Translations under genes and position numbers: made by a program | The notes under the pieces: generated by a model | Database searches by the model: none | Seen by the model: the letters and a program-made list of their open reading frames with translations, nothing else | Told to the model about the DNA's origin: nothing | Assembly (NCBI GenBank): GCA_964194535.1 | Contig: CAXMMX010000091.1 | Span: 1 to 19,094, forward strand | DNA: 19,094 nucleotides | DNA from: UBA2767 sp964194535 | GTDB taxonomy: Bacteria; Pseudomonadota; Alphaproteobacteria; Rhizobiales; Methyloligellaceae | Direction of reading: 5' to 3' | In this document: in pieces, positions 8,240 through 15,854 of the stretch | How the letters are laid out: each line of letters opens with the position of its first letter | Numbering within the stretch: the stretch's first letter is position 1

Positions 8240-9169
8240 TCAGTTTTTCGGGAAATCAAGTCCCATTTCCCGATAGCGTTCCGGGTCATCGCCCCATTTG
8301 GAGCGCACCTTTACGAACAGGAAAAGATCTACCGGTACGCTCAGAATATCCGTCAGTTCCTTTCGCGATTCCATGGAAATAGCCTTGATGGTCTGCCCCT
8401 GCTTGCCGAGCACGATTTTCTTCTGGCTATCACGCATGACAAAGATGGTTTGCTCAAGACGCACCTTGCCGCCCCGCAATTCCTTCCAGGACGTGGTCTC
8501 GACAGTTGAGGCATAGGGCAATTCCTGATGCAGCCGAAGGGTCAGCTTTTCCCGCGTGATTTCCGCCGCCAGGTGACGCAGGGGCGCATCGGTCAGCTGA
8601 TCTTCAGGATAGAGCCATGGCCCGGGAGGCGCGGTCTTCGCCAAATGTGTCTTGAGTTCGCTCACGCCATCTCCGGTCATGGCCGAGATCATGAAGATTT
8701 CATCGAAATCCCTATATGGGCGGAGGGTCTCAATGAGGCTAAGCAGTGCATCCTTCCTGACCAGATCAATCTTGTTCAGAAGCAATATTATTTTGCCCGC
8801 CAAATTCTGCAATCCTTCAAGGATTGCACGAACTTCATCGTCGGCGCCTTTTGCGGCATCGATTAGCAGCAGCGTCAAATCGGCATCGTGCGCCCCTGCC
8901 CATGCCGCATTCACCATGGCGCGGTCGAGCCGGCGTTTGGGCGCAAATATGCCTGGCGTATCCACGAGGATGAGCTGGCTCACGCCTTCAATTGCAATGC
9001 CGCGCATGCGCGCCCTCGTGGTTTGCACCTTGTGGGTAACGATGGAAACCTTCGCGCCTGTCAGCTGGTTGATCAGCGTAGACTTGCCGGCATTCGGAGC
9101 GCCTATCAACGCAATAACCGCGCACCGGGCCGGGTCGTTCGATGTGCCGGGATTCGCCTTGTCACCCAT
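8240..9169 (-). CDS. era: GTPase Era
   Basis: Ras-like GTPase with a C-terminal KH domain that binds the 3' end of 16S rRNA during 30S subunit maturation. All G motifs are visible: GAPNAGKST (G1), QTTRAR (G2), VDTPGIF (G3), LLNKIDLV (G4) and ISAMTGDG (G5). The KH loop is VLGKQGQTIK in the last third. I use the ATG at 9169 (309 residues, near the family's 300), which overlaps the rnc end by 8 nt and has GGAAG about 10 nt upstream. A GTG at 9190 would add seven residues (MFGRKTT) deeper inside rnc and has no supporting conservation. Overlap suggests translational coupling with rnc, its usual partner. Confidence 0.96.
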   Translation of the reverse strand: MGDKANPGTSNDPARCAVIALIGAPNAGKSTLINQLTGAKVSIVTHKVQTTRARMRGIAIEGVSQLILVDTPGIFAPKRRLDRAMVNAAWAGAHDADLTLLLIDAAKGADDEVRAILEGLQNLAGKIILLLNKIDLVRKDALLSLIETLRPYRDFDEIFMISAMTGDGVSELKTHLAKTAPPGPWLYPEDQLTDAPLRHLAAEITREKLTLRLHQELPYASTVETTSWKELRGGKVRLEQTIFVMRDSQKKIVLGKQGQTIKAISMESRKELTDILSVPVDLFLFVKVRSKWGDDPERYREMGLDFPKN

Positions 9170-9875
9170 TGTCGTCTTTCTTCCAAACACCCTCTTTCAA
9201 CAGCATGGCGGTGGCCGCCGATTGTTCGGCCGCGCGTTTGCTGTCTCCTTCGCCTTGCGCGGGTTTAACGTCCCTCACCTCTACCCTGGTGGTAAAGCGC
9301 GGCGCGTGGTCGGGGCCTACGCGGGAAAGCTCAATATAGTCCGGCAGGTCGAGACCGCGTCCTTGCGCCCATTCCTGCAGCGCCGATTTGGCGTCACGCA
9401 ATGGAATGCTTTCATCGCCAATAAACACATGCCAGAACTTGCGGATGATGGGGCGCGCCGCTGCATACCCTCCGTCAAGGAAAACTGCACCGAGCACGGC
9501 CTCGCATGCATCTCCCAATATGGTCTGCTTGCCGCGCCCGCCACTGTCCGCTTCGCCGGCACTCATAATGACATAGTCACCGAGCTTCATATTCTCAGCG
9601 ACCTCAGCACAGGTTTCCTTGCGGACCAACCGGTTAAAACGCCTTGCAAGATCACCCTCACGGGCCTCGGGAAAGAGTTCCGACAGCAGTTCGGCTATGA
9701 CTAGTCCCAACACCCTGTCGCCGAGGAATTCCAGCCGTTCATAATCGTAGTTTTTTGATCCGTGCACCCGGGCGCTTGAATGGGTCAGCGAACGCTTCAG
9801 CAAATCTGGCTGAGTGAACGAGTGCCCTAATGTTTTCTGAAGAGCATCTGGTGATTTTGCAGTTCGCCGGGCCAC
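9162..9875 (-). CDS. rnc: Ribonuclease III
   Basis: Double-strand-specific endoribonuclease that processes rRNA precursors and structured mRNAs. 237 residues. The catalytic signature ERLEFLGD provides Glu46, Glu49 and Asp53, and GDACEAVLGA provides Asp122 and Glu125, the metal-binding residues. A double-stranded-RNA-binding domain occupies about residues 160-230 (ALQEWAQG to AAEQSAATAMLL). The start is GTG at 9875, the base next to the lepB TAG stop. No clear Shine-Dalgarno precedes it, so initiation probably depends on ribosomes finishing lepB. No in-frame ATG occurs before the catalytic motif. Confidence 0.96.
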   Translation of the reverse strand: MARRTAKSPDALQKTLGHSFTQPDLLKRSLTHSSARVHGSKNYDYERLEFLGDRVLGLVIAELLSELFPEAREGDLARRFNRLVRKETCAEVAENMKLGDYVIMSAGEADSGGRGKQTILGDACEAVLGAVFLDGGYAAARPIIRKFWHVFIGDESIPLRDAKSALQEWAQGRGLDLPDYIELSRVGPDHAPRFTTRVEVRDVKPAQGEGDSKRAAEQSAATAMLLKEGVWKKDDNG

Positions 9876-10634
9876 CTAATCGACCAGCTTGAAGAAGCGG
9901 CCGAACCTGATGGCTCCGGGCCAGCGCCAGAATTCCCAGAAGCGGGCGTCGCCCCCCGCAGAAAAGAATATGATCTCCGCGCGGCCGATAAAATTTTCTA
10001 TCGGAACGAAACCTACAGCACGCGTGACGCGGCTGTCCGTCGAATTATCCCGATTGTCGCCCATCATGAAATAATGCCCTTCGGGCACCTTGTAGACGGC
10101 CGTATTGTCGCCAACGCCCTGCGGCACCAGATCAAGAACCTGATGCCTGACGCCATCCGGTAGCGTTTCTTCATAACGCGCGACACGCCGCGCATTGCCG
10201 AACGAGTCTCGCATCAGGAAATCGTCGATACGCTTGCGGTTCACCGCCTTGTCGTTGATTTGCAGCACGCCGCCAATCATCTGGATTTTATCACCAGGCA
10301 AGCCGATCACGCGTTTGATGTAATCTGTCTTGTTATCCCGGGGCAGCTTGAAAACGGCGACATCGCCACGTTCTGGTTCCGATGCCCACACCCGTCCGCC
10401 AAACAGGTTGGGGGAAAAGGGAAAAGAATATTTTGAATAGCCGTAGCTGAATTTGGAGACAAACAGATAGTCGCCGACAAGCAGCGTCGGGATCATGGAG
10501 CCGGAAGGAATATTGAAAGGCTGATAAAAGAACACCCGGACAATCATGGCCAGAATCAGCGCATGAATGACCACGCGGATCGTGTCAGAGAACCCTCCGC
10601 GCTGAGATTTTTTCGTATCGGCCTCTAGGCTCAT
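9876..10634 (-). CDS. lepB: Signal peptidase I
   Basis: Membrane serine protease that removes signal peptides from exported proteins at the outer face of the inner membrane. 252 residues. One N-terminal membrane helix spans about residues 18-38. It is followed by PSGSMIPTLLVGD (43-55) with nucleophile Ser46, then DYIKRVIGLPGD with general base Lys107. The box-D signature YFMMGDNRDNSTDSR lies near residues 188-202. The start ATG at 10634 has AAGGAAAG about 8 nt upstream. The stop TAG abuts the rnc GTG. A 118-nt spacer with a hairpin separates it from acpS, the only wide gap between pdxJ and recO. Confidence 0.96.
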   Translation of the reverse strand: MSLEADTKKSQRGGFSDTIRVVIHALILAMIVRVFFYQPFNIPSGSMIPTLLVGDYLFVSKFSYGYSKYSFPFSPNLFGGRVWASEPERGDVAVFKLPRDNKTDYIKRVIGLPGDKIQMIGGVLQINDKAVNRKRIDDFLMRDSFGNARRVARYEETLPDGVRHQVLDLVPQGVGDNTAVYKVPEGHYFMMGDNRDNSTDSRVTRAVGFVPIENFIGRAEIIFFSAGGDARFWEFWRWPGAIRFGRFFKLVD

Positions 10635-10712
10635 ATGTACAGCTTTCCTTGCAATGCCATGAAAATCACATGAATTCAGCAGACGCCCCTATAGCTCCAA
10701 CCGGGATACAAC

Positions 10713-10746
10713 GCAATCGGCCTGACACACACACCCGGCCAATTGC
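10713..10746 (-). other. Intercistronic hairpin between acpS and lepB
   Basis: Two 10-nt arms (10713-10722 and 10737-10746) are complementary in the minus-strand transcript except for one G-U wobble. They enclose a 14-nt loop of alternating GT. The stem begins 6 nt after the acpS stop codon. No U tract follows, so it is not a standard intrinsic terminator. It may protect the acpS 3' end, mark an RNase III processing site, or partly attenuate lepB. Confidence 0.55.
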
Positions 10747-10752
10747 ACCGCG

Positions 10753-11163
10753 TCAGATGTTTACCCCGTCAGGAATGGCGGAAATAATGACAATTGCTTG
10801 CGCCAGGGGGAAATCATCCGTGATTGTCAGGTCAATCCGGGTCCGGCACCCTTTCGGTGTCAGACTCACAAGTTGCCTGGCGGCGCCACCGGTGAGTTCC
10901 AGAGTGGGGCGGCCTGAAGGAAGGTTTACAACGCCCATGTCACGCCAGAATACGCCGGAGCGAATGCCCGTTCCCAAGGCTTTGGCGCAGGCTTCCTTGG
11001 CCGCGAAGCGTTTTGCATAAGACGCCGCGCGCTGATTGCGGCGATCAGAACGCTGGCGCTCGATTTCAGTGTAAATCCGGTCAAGAAACCGCTCGCCATA
11101 ACGCTCGATGGTTTTCTCAATACGCCTTATGTCGATGAGGTCGTTACCGAGACCTATAATCAT
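10753..11163 (-). CDS. acpS: Holo-[acyl-carrier-protein] synthase
   Basis: Transfers 4'-phosphopantetheine from coenzyme A to apo-acyl carrier protein, which activates it for fatty acid synthesis. 136 residues, typical for the family. MIIGLGNDLIDIRR at the N-terminus carries metal-binding Asp8, and KRFAAKEACAKALG (51-64) carries Glu57; both are hallmark residues of AcpS. The start ATG at 11163 has GAGG 9 nt upstream, and that GAGG is made in part by the TGA stop of pdxJ, 11 nt away, so the two genes look translationally linked. It is followed by the hairpin and then lepB. Confidence 0.95.
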   Translation of the reverse strand: MIIGLGNDLIDIRRIEKTIERYGERFLDRIYTEIERQRSDRRNQRAASYAKRFAAKEACAKALGTGIRSGVFWRDMGVVNLPSGRPTLELTGGAARQLVSLTPKGCRTRIDLTITDDFPLAQAIVIISAIPDGVNI

Positions 11164-11174
11164 CCGATATATCC

Positions 11175-11960
11175 TCAGGCGCTCACGCGGCCATTCGCCT
11201 TCGCACGCGCATTGTCCATCAGCGCCCGCATCCGGCCTATGGTCGAATGAAGCCCACCAAAAATGGCCTCGCCGATCAGAAAATGCCCGATATTCAACTC
11301 GACAATTTCAGGCATGGCGGCGAGGGCGGCGACCGTATCGAACGTAAGGCCATGCCCGGCATGAACTTCCAGCCCCGCATTCGCGGACGCCCGTGCGCAT
11401 TCCGCCAGCCTGTCGATTTCCGCGTCTGTTTTGGAGTGATCGCCTTCAAGTGCTGCTTCACAATAAGGGCCGGTGTGCAATTCAACGATATCGGCCCCCT
11501 CGGCAGCTGAAGCCTCAATCTGGGAAATGTCGGGATCAATGAACAGGGATACTCTTATCCCTGCTTCTTTCAGCTTTTCAACATAGACCGGTAACCGGTT
11601 CCCCAGGGACACAGCATCAAGACCGCCCTCGGTGGTCAGTTCCTGACGGCTCTCGGGCACAAGACAGCAGGCATTCGGGCGATGATTGAGCGCTATCTTG
11701 AGCATTTCATCGGTCATGGCCATTTCCAGATTGAGGGGTTGGCCAATTTCAGACATGAGACTCGCAATATCCTCATCGGATATGTGCCGGCGATCCTCGC
11801 GCAGATGTGCGGTAATACCATCAGCGCCGGCTTCGGCCGCCAGATGGGCCGCACGCACCGGGTCCGGATGACCGCCGCCGCGCGCATTACGGATGGTCGC
11901 CACGTGATCGATATTCACGCCCAGCCTTAAGTAAGGAGCTTTGGTGGTGCTTGAACTCAT
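11175..11960 (-). CDS. pdxJ: Pyridoxine 5'-phosphate synthase
   Basis: Condenses 1-deoxyxylulose 5-phosphate with 3-amino-2-oxopropyl phosphate to give pyridoxine 5'-phosphate, the last ring-forming step of DXP-dependent vitamin B6 synthesis. 261 residues with a TIM-barrel layout. LGVNIDHVATIRNARGG (13-29) holds Asn16, Asp18 and His19. AHLREDRRHI (51-60) and NLEMAMTDEM (77-86) carry the active-site His and Glu, and EVHAGHGLTFDTV is the late glycine-rich phosphate loop. The start ATG at 11960 has AGGAG 6 to 7 nt upstream. It lies 32 nt after the DUF2062 gene and 11 nt before acpS, an arrangement common in alphaproteobacteria. Confidence 0.97.
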   Translation of the reverse strand: MSSSTTKAPYLRLGVNIDHVATIRNARGGGHPDPVRAAHLAAEAGADGITAHLREDRRHISDEDIASLMSEIGQPLNLEMAMTDEMLKIALNHRPNACCLVPESRQELTTEGGLDAVSLGNRLPVYVEKLKEAGIRVSLFIDPDISQIEASAAEGADIVELHTGPYCEAALEGDHSKTDAEIDRLAECARASANAGLEVHAGHGLTFDTVAALAAMPEIVELNIGHFLIGEAIFGGLHSTIGRMRALMDNARAKANGRVSA

Positions 11961-11992
11961 TTTACTCTCCTGCCTGTTTGCTCGTGACGCAG

Positions 11993-12547
11993 TTACGCTT
12001 GCGCCGGGCGGATCCGTTCCAGCCTGCGCCGCCGGCGCTTCTTGTTCTGGTAGCTATCGGACGCTTTCTTGACGATGAAATAAAAAACAGCGCCTGTCGC
12101 TATTCCAAGCGGCACGCCTCCAACGGTCATGGGCTTAATGAGCGGGATGATTTGCTCCATGGACATGTTAAAAATGCCTCCGGAAAGATCGATGTCCGTA
12201 ACTTTTGATTCCTGTCCGAGTGCCCAATTGCCCAACTGATAGGAGGCAATCCATATAAATGGAAATGTCAGCGGGTTTCCAAAAAATGTTCCCAGAGCAG
12301 AAGCCAGAATACTGGAACGTGTAATCCAGGCAATGATCCCCCCCAGGATAAAATGCGCCCCCAGAAATGGCGTACAAGAAGCAAATACGCCTGAGGCGCA
12401 CCCAAGAGCGATGGCATGGGGTGTTGCGCGCAGTCTCCACAAACGGTAGGCGACATAGCGTGTCGAACGGCTCCAGTTCCGTCGCGGCCAAAGCCAGATT
12501 CTCAACTTTTCGCCCCAACGTGGCGGAATACGACGCCCAAATAACAT
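11993..12547 (-). CDS. DUF2062 domain membrane protein
   Basis: 184 residues, with very basic ends (RRIPPRWGEKLRIWLWPRR at the start, KKRRRRRLERIRP at the end) and hydrophobic segments near 44-75, 80-105 and 140-160. The stretch RLRATPHAIALGCASGVFAS followed by TPFLGAH and FFGNPLTFPFIW matches the DUF2062 family, inner-membrane proteins of unknown function. The ATG at 12547 has GAGG 7 nt upstream. The gene occupies the place it normally has between pyrE and pdxJ, but here a 245-nt gap with a small transposon-like element separates it from pyrE, so it may now be the first gene of its own transcript. Confidence 0.88.
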   Translation of the reverse strand: MLFGRRIPPRWGEKLRIWLWPRRNWSRSTRYVAYRLWRLRATPHAIALGCASGVFASCTPFLGAHFILGGIIAWITRSSILASALGTFFGNPLTFPFIWIASYQLGNWALGQESKVTDIDLSGGIFNMSMEQIIPLIKPMTVGGVPLGIATGAVFYFIVKKASDSYQNKKRRRRRLERIRPAQA

Positions 12548-12598
12548 TCAATACCTCAGTTGCCTGTCTTTTCAGTCCATCATTCGGGACCAAAGGCG

Positions 12599-12628
12599 AT
12601 TATATGGTTTTATCATATGTAGGGTCAG
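12599..12628 (-). promoter_or_regulatory. Possible hybrid promoter at the edge of the mobile element, reading into DUF2062-pdxJ
   Basis: On the minus strand, CTGACC (12628-12623, 4 of 6 to the -35 consensus, inside the element's terminal repeat) is followed by an 18-nt spacer and a perfect TATAAT (12604-12599, outside the element). The expected start is about 45 nt upstream of the DUF2062 ATG. Sequence match only; use in the cell is inferred. Confidence 0.4.
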
Positions 12629-12647
12629 GACCCATTAATGGTATCCA
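12620..12647 (+). repeat. Left terminal inverted repeat of the MITE-like element
   Basis: Starts TAGGGTCAGGACCCATTAAT. Within it GGGTC-AG-GACCC and CCATTAATGG are each internal inverted repeats, so this end can fold on itself more fully than the right end. Confidence 0.75.
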
Positions 12648-12719
12648 TTATGCGTGATGGCAAGAAGCCTGATCTTGCGCTTGTTTGCTCGCATTCGAAC
12701 CCTCTTGACCAAACACAAT

Positions 12720-12747
12720 TGCATGCCATTCATGAGTCCTGACCCTA
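12720..12747 (-). repeat. Right terminal inverted repeat of the MITE-like element
   Basis: Read on the minus strand it begins TAGGGTCAGGACTCATGAAT and matches the left end at 24 of 28 positions. Confidence 0.75.
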
Positions 12748-12792
12748 GAGATTGTAAACGTCTAGTGCGAGAGCTAACGACATGAAAGCCTT

Positions 12793-13377
12793 TCATTTGA
12801 GACCGCGGCTACCCGGTTTGGAGGCAGGGATGTGCTTCAATTCTGCAGGCACCTGATCGGCAGAAAATGTCGGAATGTCAAATACAGCCAGGGCCACCAG
12901 TGGCACGCCGATTTCAGCTTTACCGCCTGAGCGATCGATGAGACAGCAGCCCGCCACAACATCGGCGCCATAGTCATGCGCCGCGGCGATGCATTCGCGT
13001 GATGAAAGCCCAGTTGTGATCACGTCTTCCACCATCAGGCAACGAGCGCCCGAAGGGATTTCAAAGCCGCGCCGCAAGGCGAATTTTTCATCAACACGCT
13101 CAAAGAATATGGCCGGTATTTCCAGTTGCCGGCCCATTTCATGCCCGACCACCACGCCACCCATGGCGGGAGAAAAAACAAGGTCGATTGCGCCCTCGAC
13201 CCTGGCCGTGACTTTTTGCGCCAGTGCGGCGCAGGCTCTCTCGGCTCTGCGTGCATCCATAAGAAAACGCGCGCATTGCAGATACCCGCTGCTGTGTTGT
13301 CCTGAAGAGAGCACAAAATGCCCCTCCAGCAAGGCGCCTGCGCGCCGCATTTCCTCCAGCAGTTCGTCTTCTGTCAT
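12793..13377 (-). CDS. pyrE: Orotate phosphoribosyltransferase
   Basis: Joins orotate to PRPP to give OMP in pyrimidine synthesis. 194 residues, the length of the bacterial/archaeal-type enzyme. GHFVLSSGQHSSGYLQCARF (19-38) is the family's N-terminal substrate region, FSPAMGGVVVGHEMGRQL (68-85) follows, and the PRPP-binding motif is CLMVEDVITTGLSSRE (113-128). The start ATG at 13377 directly follows an in-frame TAA, so no longer form exists; its Shine-Dalgarno is weak. It lies 86 nt after rsh. Its stop overlaps a 15-nt palindrome (12782-12796), and the mobile element begins 45 nt further on. Confidence 0.96.
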   Translation of the reverse strand: MTEDELLEEMRRAGALLEGHFVLSSGQHSSGYLQCARFLMDARRAERACAALAQKVTARVEGAIDLVFSPAMGGVVVGHEMGRQLEIPAIFFERVDEKFALRRGFEIPSGARCLMVEDVITTGLSSRECIAAAHDYGADVVAGCCLIDRSGGKAEIGVPLVALAVFDIPTFSADQVPAELKHIPASKPGSRGLK

Positions 13378-13463
13378 TGATTATTGCCGCATTCGGGCGG
13401 GCGATGGCCATGGTTGGCGCCACCCCTGCCTGTCAGCATGCCCCCTCTTTTTTTTGCAGCGAC

Positions 13464-15707
13464 TCATTCTTGTGAACGTTTAACCGCGCTTACCACAGAT
13501 TTAGAGTTCAGACCGGAAATGATTTCATTGAGGTGGGTGAGATCCCAAACCTCCAGGTCGATCAGCATATTGGTAAAGTCCGCAGCTTCACGTTGCATCT
13601 TTATGTTGTCGATATTTCCGCCATTCTCACCAATAATCTGTGCAATTTGCGCCAGCGTTCCCGGCTCGTTTATGGCGGAAACGATGATCTGCACCGGGAA
13701 GCGGTCGGTATTCTTCTCGTCAATGTCCCACCTGACATCGATCCACCGCTCCGGCTGATCGTCGAATTGCTTCAGGGCTTGTGAATGAATCGGGTAGATC
13801 GTAATTCCCTCGCCCGGCTCCATGATGCCGACAATCCGGTCCCCCGGGACGGCGCCTCCCCGTTCGGCGAAATTCACCGGCAGATCGCCCTTAAGTCCCT
13901 TGATGGGAATGCCATTCGCACTTGGCCCGTCCTTGCGTGAGGCAGAACCGGGAAGGCGGAACTTCAAACCGATCGCTTTCGTCAACCCGAACCATCCTTC
14001 ATCGCCGCGCTTTAAGGTTCGGCGCTTGGGTGGATCAGGTCTGGGAATATCCGGGAAAGCTGCTTGCAATACATCCGCGGAGAGCAATTCACCGCGCCCT
14101 ATGGCGGTCAGCACATCGTCGACCGTTTTTTGTGACAGCCGGCGCAATGTACGCTGAATGATTGCCTTGCGGTATGATTTCCCAACCCGCTTGAATGCCC
14201 TTACGAGAATTTCTTGGCCAAGCTTGCTGTATTGCAAGCGCAAAGCTTCACGCGAGGCGCGCCGAATGGCCGAGCGCGCCTTGCCGGTCACCACAATGCG
14301 CTCCCAGGCCGCTGGTGGCGTCTGTGACTTGGAAATAAGTATGTCCACCTCATCGCCATTCTTCAATTCCGTCATCAGCGGCATGGTGCGTCCGTTGATC
14401 TTGCACCCGACGCAGGAATTTCCGATGTCCGTATGAACCGCATAGGCAAAGTCGACCGGCGTGGCCCCCCTCGCCAAGGCAATGAGCAGCCCCTTGGGCG
14501 TGAAGCAGAACACCTGATCGTGAAACAGCTCAAGCTTGGTGTGCTCCAGGAATTCTTCCGGGTTATCGCCTTCAAGCAGCATCTCGACAAGACGTCTCAG
14601 CCAGCGATAGGCGTTGCTCTCCTGCGACAGGATCAGGTTTTTCTTGCGTGAGCCCGAATTGCCCTTGCCATTCGCCGAGCTCTTGTAGATCACATGGGCG
14701 GCAATGCCATATTCGGCAATATTGTGCATATGCTCGGTTCGGATTTGCAGTTCCACACGCTGGTGACGCGGGCCAACGATGGTGGTGTGGATGGACTGGT
14801 AGTCATTTTGCTTGGGAGTGGACACATAGTCCTTGAAACGGCCAGGAACCAGACGCCAGGTGGTATGAACCACCCCCAGCACCTGATAACAATCCACTGG
14901 TTCCTTCACGATCACGCGGAATCCGAAAATATCCGAGAGCTGTTCAAGTGAAATCTGTTTGCGCTCCATCTTGCTCCAGATGGAGTAGGGTTTTTTCTCC
15001 CGGCTCAGAACCTGTGCTTCTATACCGTTCTCAGAAAATTTCTCTTGCAGGGCCGATTTGGTTTCATCGACCAGGCCTTTGTTATTCTCGCGCAGCTTGC
15101 CCAGCCGCTTAACAACGATATCATAGGCTTGAGGGTTGATTGCCTGAAAAGCAAGATCTTCAAGCTCTTCGCGGAGCCACTGCATGCCCATGCGCCCGGC
15201 AAGCGGCGCATAGATGTCCATGGTCTCCTCGGCGATGCGCGTCCGCTTTTCAGGGCGCACATGGGAGAGCGTGCGCATATTGTGCAGACGGTCAGCAAGC
15301 TTTACCAGAAGCACCCGCACATCACTGGTGATGGCAACCAGGAGTTTGCGGAAATTTTCGGCCTGTTCGGCCTTCCGGGTTACCAGATCGAGTTTGGCTA
15401 TTTTCGTAAGCCCGTCGACAAGTGAACCAATCTCTTTGCCGAAAAGCTTGTCGATCTCGTCGCGCGTGGCCGGCGTATCCTCAATGGTGTCATGCAGCAG
15501 GGCGCTGGCGATGGTCGCATCATCGAGTTTGAGATCAACCAGAATCGCGGCCACTTCCAGCGGGTGCGATATATAGGGGGCGCCCGATGCGCGCTTCTGG
15601 TGCCCGTGCATTTGCATGGCATAGACATAAGCGCGGTTCAAAAGCGCTTCGTCAGCATGCGGATCATAGGATTTGACCCGTTCAACCAGTTCATATTGGC
15701 GCATCAT
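13464..15707 (-). CDS. rsh: Bifunctional (p)ppGpp synthetase/hydrolase (Rel/SpoT homologue)
   Basis: Makes and degrades the stringent-response alarmone (p)ppGpp. 747 residues with the full long-RSH layout. The N-terminal HD hydrolase shows YISHPLEVA (His48), LLHDTIEDT (His72-Asp73) and KLADRLHNMRT (Asp139). The synthetase domain (about 235-345) has YSIWSKMERK, GRFKDYVSTPK and NDYQSIHTTIVGP. A TGS domain (about 395-455, CFTPKGLLIALARGATPVDF) and a C-terminal ACT domain (about 668-743) follow. The RFKD motif (290-293) is the RXKD form of bifunctional enzymes, not the EXDD form of synthetase-only RelA. The ATG at 15707 has AGGG about 8 nt upstream. It sits between rpoZ and pyrE, as in other alphaproteobacteria, most of which have a single such enzyme. 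Confidence 0.97.
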   Translation of the reverse strand: MMRQYELVERVKSYDPHADEALLNRAYVYAMQMHGHQKRASGAPYISHPLEVAAILVDLKLDDATIASALLHDTIEDTPATRDEIDKLFGKEIGSLVDGLTKIAKLDLVTRKAEQAENFRKLLVAITSDVRVLLVKLADRLHNMRTLSHVRPEKRTRIAEETMDIYAPLAGRMGMQWLREELEDLAFQAINPQAYDIVVKRLGKLRENNKGLVDETKSALQEKFSENGIEAQVLSREKKPYSIWSKMERKQISLEQLSDIFGFRVIVKEPVDCYQVLGVVHTTWRLVPGRFKDYVSTPKQNDYQSIHTTIVGPRHQRVELQIRTEHMHNIAEYGIAAHVIYKSSANGKGNSGSRKKNLILSQESNAYRWLRRLVEMLLEGDNPEEFLEHTKLELFHDQVFCFTPKGLLIALARGATPVDFAYAVHTDIGNSCVGCKINGRTMPLMTELKNGDEVDILISKSQTPPAAWERIVVTGKARSAIRRASREALRLQYSKLGQEILVRAFKRVGKSYRKAIIQRTLRRLSQKTVDDVLTAIGRGELLSADVLQAAFPDIPRPDPPKRRTLKRGDEGWFGLTKAIGLKFRLPGSASRKDGPSANGIPIKGLKGDLPVNFAERGGAVPGDRIVGIMEPGEGITIYPIHSQALKQFDDQPERWIDVRWDIDEKNTDRFPVQIIVSAINEPGTLAQIAQIIGENGGNIDNIKMQREAADFTNMLIDLEVWDLTHLNEIISGLNSKSVVSAVKRSQE

Positions 15708-15854
15708 GGCGTATCCCTGCCCTCCAAATTCGGTAGCAAGTCCACACCCTCGCGGCCACGCGGAGGATATATGGTGGCGATGTCGTTTCTTGGCCGAAAC
15801 TTACAGGATTTGGTTGCCCGCGAATTCAACGGCCTATCAGGAGCTGCGCTGATC

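Larger units (their letters stand above)
12620..12747. mobile_element. MITE-like element with 28-bp terminal inverted repeats and TA ends
   Basis: The two ends read inward as TAGGGTCAGGAC, then continue with high similarity: 24 of the first 28 bases are identical (mismatches at positions 13, 17, 23 and 26). Each end carries TA, so a TA target duplication around a 124-bp core (12622-12745) is the simplest reading, as in IS630/Tc1-type elements. The interior is too short for a transposase and contains a small hairpin (GCAAGA / TCTTGC, 12660-12678). It lies between pyrE and DUF2062, both on the minus strand. The family assignment is inference; the repeat structure is seen directly. Confidence 0.75.

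Noticed and set aside
8652..9704. A 350-codon open frame on the plus strand, antisense to era and rnc
   Set aside because: It lies wholly opposite two certain genes. Its translation shows no recognisable domain and has the low-complexity Ser/Arg/Ala look of an antisense shadow.
12685..12712. GGTTCGAAT-like sequence inside the MITE-like element (minus strand), resembling a tRNA T-loop
   Set aside because: The flanking bases do not pair to form a T stem, and no acceptor or anticodon arm is present, so it is not a tRNA remnant.
12745..12783. A 12-codon open frame after pyrE with an AAAGG nearby (possible leader peptide)
   Set aside because: Its stop is formed by the edge of the mobile element, it has no regulatory codon run, and an open frame this short is expected by chance.
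13378..13463. A run of eight T (A on the minus strand) after rsh, considered as a terminator
   Set aside because: On the transcribed strand it reads as A, not U, and no stem precedes it.
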